From NCBI RefSeq assembly GCF_050947875.1, contig NC_134569.1, positions 42,857,277 through 42,921,276 of the forward strand: a stretch of DNA of 64,000 nucleotides, written 5' to 3'. This DNA is from Dermacentor variabilis. Lineage: Eukaryota; Arthropoda; Arachnida; Ixodida; Ixodidae. Every line of letters starts with the position of its first letter. Within the stretch, counting starts at the first letter, position 1. Positions 60,050 to 64,000 of the stretch are shown here, piece after piece. Position numbers and translations under genes: made by a program. The notes beneath the pieces were generated by a model, which saw nothing but the letters and a program-made list of their open reading frames with translations, did not search any database and was not told the DNA's origin.

Positions 60050-60880
60050 GGTGTTGCATCTCAACATGGCCAAGGGCATTAATTAGATGTTTATAGAGAG
60101 GCAACCCTACCCATTCATCAGCGCCTATCCAGAAGTCAATGAAGCGTTGACGCCGACTGTTGACGGGTCAACAAAAGACCCCTCTACCTGAACCTGACAA
60201 CCTGTACTAATTGATGAAAACGGCCAATGTCGAATGCTACCATGGGAACGGCTTCGACCTCGGATTCCCAGGTTGCTAAATATGCAGGGATCAAGGTACA
60301 ACATCAGAGGCGGAGTTCGGCAGAGTGGATATCATGGGCGGCATGTTGCGACCAATTTTATGATTGTGATTGGCTGCGATACAGTCATCAGATTCCCTAG
60401 TCTAGTCACCTGGGGGAGACGACGGTATTAAAAGCAGAGACTTTTGGCGCAGTGAGGAGCTGGCGTGTCCTCATCTGAACTCGGACGTTTAATATGCTCT
60501 TACATGGCCTAAGGAAAACAGCGCAGCCCTGGTAACAAGAGCCGCTATAGCTTTTCTCCAAGCCACTGGGCTGGACGCACGGCTTTAGATATGCCACAAC
60601 TCTGTGAATTTGTATATACGCATCTCTTCCTTATACAATCATCATTCATCAGCCCTTTCCCTCCCCGTCCCTTTTCCCCAGTGTAGAGTAGCAGGCTAGA
60701 GCAAGTTATAGCTCAGGCCGACCTCTCTGCCTTTCTGTAAATAAATTTCTCCCTCTCTCTGCATGGAGTGGGTTTTCCGTATCTGGAGACAGTGTGAATA
60801 ATGTAAAATAACCCCTTTTTCCTTCATTTCTACTACCGGACATACTCGTCGATGGGCTTGGTGGATTCTTGGCCCAAGCA
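60050..60880 (+). mobile_element. LTR-like dispersed repeat (solo LTR candidate), copy 1
   Basis: The repeat starts around GTGTTGCATCTCAACATGGC. It contains GCCTATCCAGAAGTCAATGA, a TATA-like GGTATTAAAAGCAGAGAC (60423-60440), TCATCTGAACTCGGACGTTT, an AATAAA signal (60741) and TCGATGGGCTTGGTGGATTC (60849-60868). The block order (start near TG, TATA-like box, poly(A) signal) suits an LTR. A homologous copy on the minus strand at 10400-10945 confirms it as a family. No gag-pol frame is attached. Confidence 0.6.
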
Positions 60881-61559
60881 CCACCTCTAGCTGCAGCAAT
60901 GGACACCAATGCATGCAGGCACGCTTGGTCATGTTTGTTGCTGGAAAAATGTCAGAAGTGCCTTCATTGTCCAAGCGATAATTTGAAAAGCTTTGCTTCA
61001 GTTTCAGCCATGTAACATAAATGTTCATCCCAGAGGCAAGCCTAACAGTGCCAAGTTCAACAGAAACAACAGTTAACCATAAAAAGCCACATTAACACAA
61101 GAAGACTCAGGGATACTACAGGATGCAGTCAAACACACTTACAGTCGAACCCGACTATATCAAACCCCTTTACATCGAATTGTTCTATATATCGAACAAT
61201 TTCAGGACAAGGTATAGTTACAATGAGTATATATAGCAAAAATTCCGCTTACATCGAACAAAAATTGCAGCGACTCCCGATATATTGAATGTCAAGCTGC
61301 GGAAAAATGCCCCCAAAAGTTGGCTTTCCCTCGTGGTGGCGGGGAAACCCGGCAGCACGGCTCTATCCAACCGCTCTCCCTAACGTGACCACGCTGCTTC
61401 AGACGAGCTGTCGACACCCCCCTGCAAAAAATGATCCTGGCCCGCCCGCAGCGCTTGCTCAGACAGCCAATCAGAGGCTCTTGTGCCCTCGTCGTGCAAA
61501 ATGGCGGAAGTGCGAGTTGTCTGTGTGCCTTGTGGGCCTTCTCCCGCAGTGTTGCTGTG

Positions 61560-61655
61560 ATGAAGCGGCAAAATTTGCCTGTTGTCTGGAAGTTCGAAAT
61601 CATAAATAGGGTCGAACGCGGTGAGAAGTCGGATGTGCCCCCACAGCGTGAATGA
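61560..61655 (+). pseudogene. CENP-B-like DNA-binding N-terminus of pogo transposase
   Basis: MKRQNLPVVWKFEIINRVER is followed by GEKSDVPPQRE and a stop. It matches the start of Tigger/pogo transposases, where KRK-x-L-(T/S)-x-x-x-K-x-x-II-x-x-(V/Y)E-x-G-x-K-(K)-S-D-(V/I) opens the first helix-turn-helix. Only this first segment is left before a stop and deletion. Confidence 0.65.
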
Positions 61656-61818
61656 TTCCGAGGAACACTCTCAGGACGACCTTGAACAATAAGGGGGAAA
61701 TTAGGGCTAAAGCGGCCAAACTCTCCCCTTGGTGCCCATGGTGCCCGACGCGTACGCACGGCCGTGTACGAGTTGTTCATCCGAAATTGCTTCAGCCGTG
61801 CCGGCTACCATGTGCTAG

Positions 61819-62244
61819 ATGATGACTGTAAATTCAGATGAATGTAACGAAGCCATTGCCGGTGTTGCCGAAGTTTGGAGTGAGCTGTCAGAACTTCCGG
61901 AAGCTGTTGACGAATCAACGGTGGACGAGTTCGTGAGTGCAAATGATGGTGTCGCGACCACAGGAGAGCCCGAAAACGAAGACTACATTGACGACATCCT
62001 ACCGAGCACAAGTGAAATTGGGCGCAATGAGGAAAGCAACGACGGTCCTTTGCCCACGTCCTCCGAAGTGATTGGTGCGCTCGCACTAGTCCTGTGCTCT
62101 TGCGCGAATGCAGAAGGTTGCGGCCTCAGCTGCTCAGACTCCTTAAACAATGTGGAGAAGTGCGTGCGTCGCTGGCAGCGAAATTGCCCAAGCAGAAGAA
62201 AATGTAGGACTATTTCATGCGAAACTAAGCTAGTGCTTTTATGA
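61819..62244 (+). pseudogene. C-terminal tail of pogo/Tigger transposase
   Basis: A 141-codon frame starts MMTVNSDECNEAIAGVAEVW and is rich in Asp, Glu and Ser, then ends SLNNVEKCVRRWQRNCPSRR and KCRTISCETKLVLL. Pogo-type transposases end in an acidic linker and a basic segment with L-x-x-(I/V)E-x-x-V. It lies directly before the right TIR. No catalytic D or E motifs precede it. Confidence 0.5.
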
Positions 62245-62356
62245 CATCCAATTATTTAGCAGGCTTATATCGAATTATGCTCCATATCAAACTGATAGGC
62301 ATTTTTTTGCGAGTTTGATATAGCCGGGTTCGACTGTGTAACAATATTCAGGTGCT

Positions 62357-63661
62357 GCGAAAATTCCATTGTTATAACCGATAATTGTTATAACTGGGTT
62401 GCATGAAAGAAGTCAAAATAGGGGGATGGCAGAGCTGTTGTGAGAAAACTAGAACGGCAATGAGGCCGGTGCCCCTCCCCACCACTTTCCTCCATCCGGC
62501 TGCTGATTGTGTTCACTCGTTTAACTGCTTCCTGGGCGCTCCAGTCACGTGTAACAAGTCGCCACTGTGAGCGTTGAGGAGTGGCACTGCTATAACAACT
62601 GCAAAGAGGGGTCTCAGGTGGCATGCGACATGCGAGCTCCGCTGAGGCATCGCTTTGGTGGCCCCAAAAGGGGCCTTTGAAGAAATGCAAGAATGTTGCC
62701 ACGGCAACCTGTCAGCTTGAGAAATGCAGAAGAAATTCTGAGGCGAGATTCATAAGCATCTTGCCGGGGTACTACTTCTCACTGGCTTGCACGAGAAAAC
62801 CCTGTGTCCGTCAGCCTTGCATGCATACGCGAAGCTTGCTAACATCCTTCTCGAAGGCATCCAGGCGCTCCACGTAGTGCAGTGGAAGGTTCCTTGCGAA
62901 AACGAAGCGCCAGAGGCATTGAGTCATCTGCCGGGCCCCCTGTGAGGACAACGTTGAGGCAGCCTGCCCTACCGTATCATCGCTGCCATCGTCGCAGTCG
63001 CAATCTGATGCATCATCGCATCATCGGTTAGAGACACTTAGTTTCCAAATCTGTAGCCGTGCACTTTCTTTCCACCAGCAACATTGTGCATTGCCCATGA
63101 CCAGCGGACGAATCAGCCCTCTTCCGTTTCAGTGGCGAGTCAAATGAGACAGAGAAACCATGTGGCTAGGAATTATTTCAATGCAACCAACAAAGACGAA
63201 CGCGAGCGATTAAGCTGTTTGCAGAACTGTGCTGAATAAGGAGCCAGCGAGCAATCTGGGAGCAGCTCAGTTGGCGTGGTTCATTCATGTTTCAGACGGT
63301 GGCGCGGTATAGAGCTGTGGGCACAGCCCATTCGTGTTCGGAGGGGTGGAAAGGCGATGGGAGAGAGGCACGTGGAGAAGGCTGGAAAATGAGCAGGCGG
63401 CGGCTGTTGTTGCAGCGTCGTTCAGCGGCTCGAATTTCTCGTTTTCTTTTTTTCTGTTCAAGGATTTCACTTTTCACTGCCTTTTAGCATGGATACCCAG
63501 CAGCCAGACTTCATCGTTATAAACGATAATGCGGCATCAAGGCATTGTAGTAAGTGGGTTATTTTACTATGGAAAACTTTAAAAAGTTGTCGGTGCAGCA
63601 GCTTCTGGTTGTTATAACCAAATATATTGTTAAAACCGGGATAGTTATAAGTGGGTTTGAC
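62357..63661. repeat. Region bounded by related TTATAAC-rich repeats
   Basis: TTATAACCGATAATTGTTATAA (in part, 62373-62394) with CTGGGTTG, and GGTTGTTATAACCAAATATA ... GTTATAAGTGGGTTTGACTT (63607-63662), are similar and in the same orientation. A third related stretch lies at 63515-63565. They look like ends of a DNA transposon family. The interior has no transposase frame that I recognise. Confidence 0.4.
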
Positions 63662-64000
63662 TTATATGCATTGTCAGCAGTCATGAATTCAGCGGGCTAA
63701 GATATTTTGTAGGAATCTGTTGCTGGGGCACATTTTATTTTTTTCCAATCCGTGGAAAATTACAGAGAAGAAGCCTCTGTACGTGTGTTCTAGCAGTTTT
63801 AACCTGCTTAGTTCCAGTATTGGTTTCATTTTCAGTTTTCATTATAGAGTTACAAATATGAGAGTGTTTGTGATGATTTGTTACAATGAGCGCACTTTCT
63901 TGTAGCCCTATCCATTACATTAGAAATGAGGCTGACATATGCCAATCCTGCTGGAAGACAGGATTGAATGGCACTTCAGAAATTCGCTGTTAGGCAGGTA
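63662..64000. other. AT-rich end of window
   Basis: Nothing recognised; the last EAF exon is not visible here. Confidence 0.6.

Larger units (their letters stand above)
61142..62336 (+). mobile_element. Internally deleted Tigger/pogo-type transposon
   Basis: The left end CAGTCGAACCCGACTATATC is matched by the complement of the right end (GATATAGCCGGGTTCGACTG, 62317-62336). The left end is preceded by TA overlapping the first bases; the right duplicate is mutated. Inside are a CENP-B-like N-terminal fragment and an acidic C-terminal fragment with the DDE core deleted. The interior also contains CATCGAA and TATATCGAA repeats near both ends. Confidence 0.7.

Overview
This window looks like nuclear DNA of a hard (ixodid) tick, probably a metastriate species. 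The evidence is its mix of tRNA-derived SINEs of the tick type, non-LTR retrotransposons ending in ATCC repeats, Penelope-like elements with GIY-YIG remnants, CG-bearing MITEs and long GT/TA/CA microsatellites, all around one widely spaced, intron-rich gene. Nothing suggests a bacterial, phage or viral replicon.

The only host gene I can identify is on the + strand. It is an ELL-associated factor (EAF family, transcription elongation) whose exons 2-5 lie at 45378-45472, 47960-48096, 52575-52960 and 58754-58930. All four exons have matching GT/AG sites and compatible phases. The exon with the start codon was not found, nor was the last exon with the acidic C-terminus. If exon 1 lies upstream, much of 1-45 kb is intron 1; that is inference.

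Layout. 1-4.5 kb: degenerate tandem array, CpG-rich block, two tRNA-SINEs, one inserted in a minisatellite with a 15-bp target duplication. 4.5-18 kb: GC-rich non-coding DNA with an LTR-like repeat (minus strand), a 1.3-kb TTAA-flanked inverted-repeat element and a mariner-like terminus. 18-30 kb: a 48-bp tandem repeat, a LINE 3' end, an RT-motif relic and a G-rich minisatellite. 30-39.5 kb: two Penelope-like loci, both arranged as large inverted repeats (arms about 820 bp and 735 bp). 40-45 kb: 78-bp and 42-44-bp tandem repeats, a tRNA-like SINE head and a C-rich minisatellite homologous to, and inverted from, the one at 27 kb. 45-64 kb: the EAF exons, with introns holding two small MITEs, a 5'-truncated LINE, a duplicated fold-back element, a nearly complete P-element-like (THAP) transposon with a palindrome in it, a second LTR-like copy and an internally deleted Tigger/pogo element.

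No operon logic applies. The elements are independent insertions and nearly all protein remnants are broken. I did not find a convincing new multi-gene system. The best leads are the inverted Penelope pairs, the palindrome inside the P-like transposon, and the paired minisatellites.
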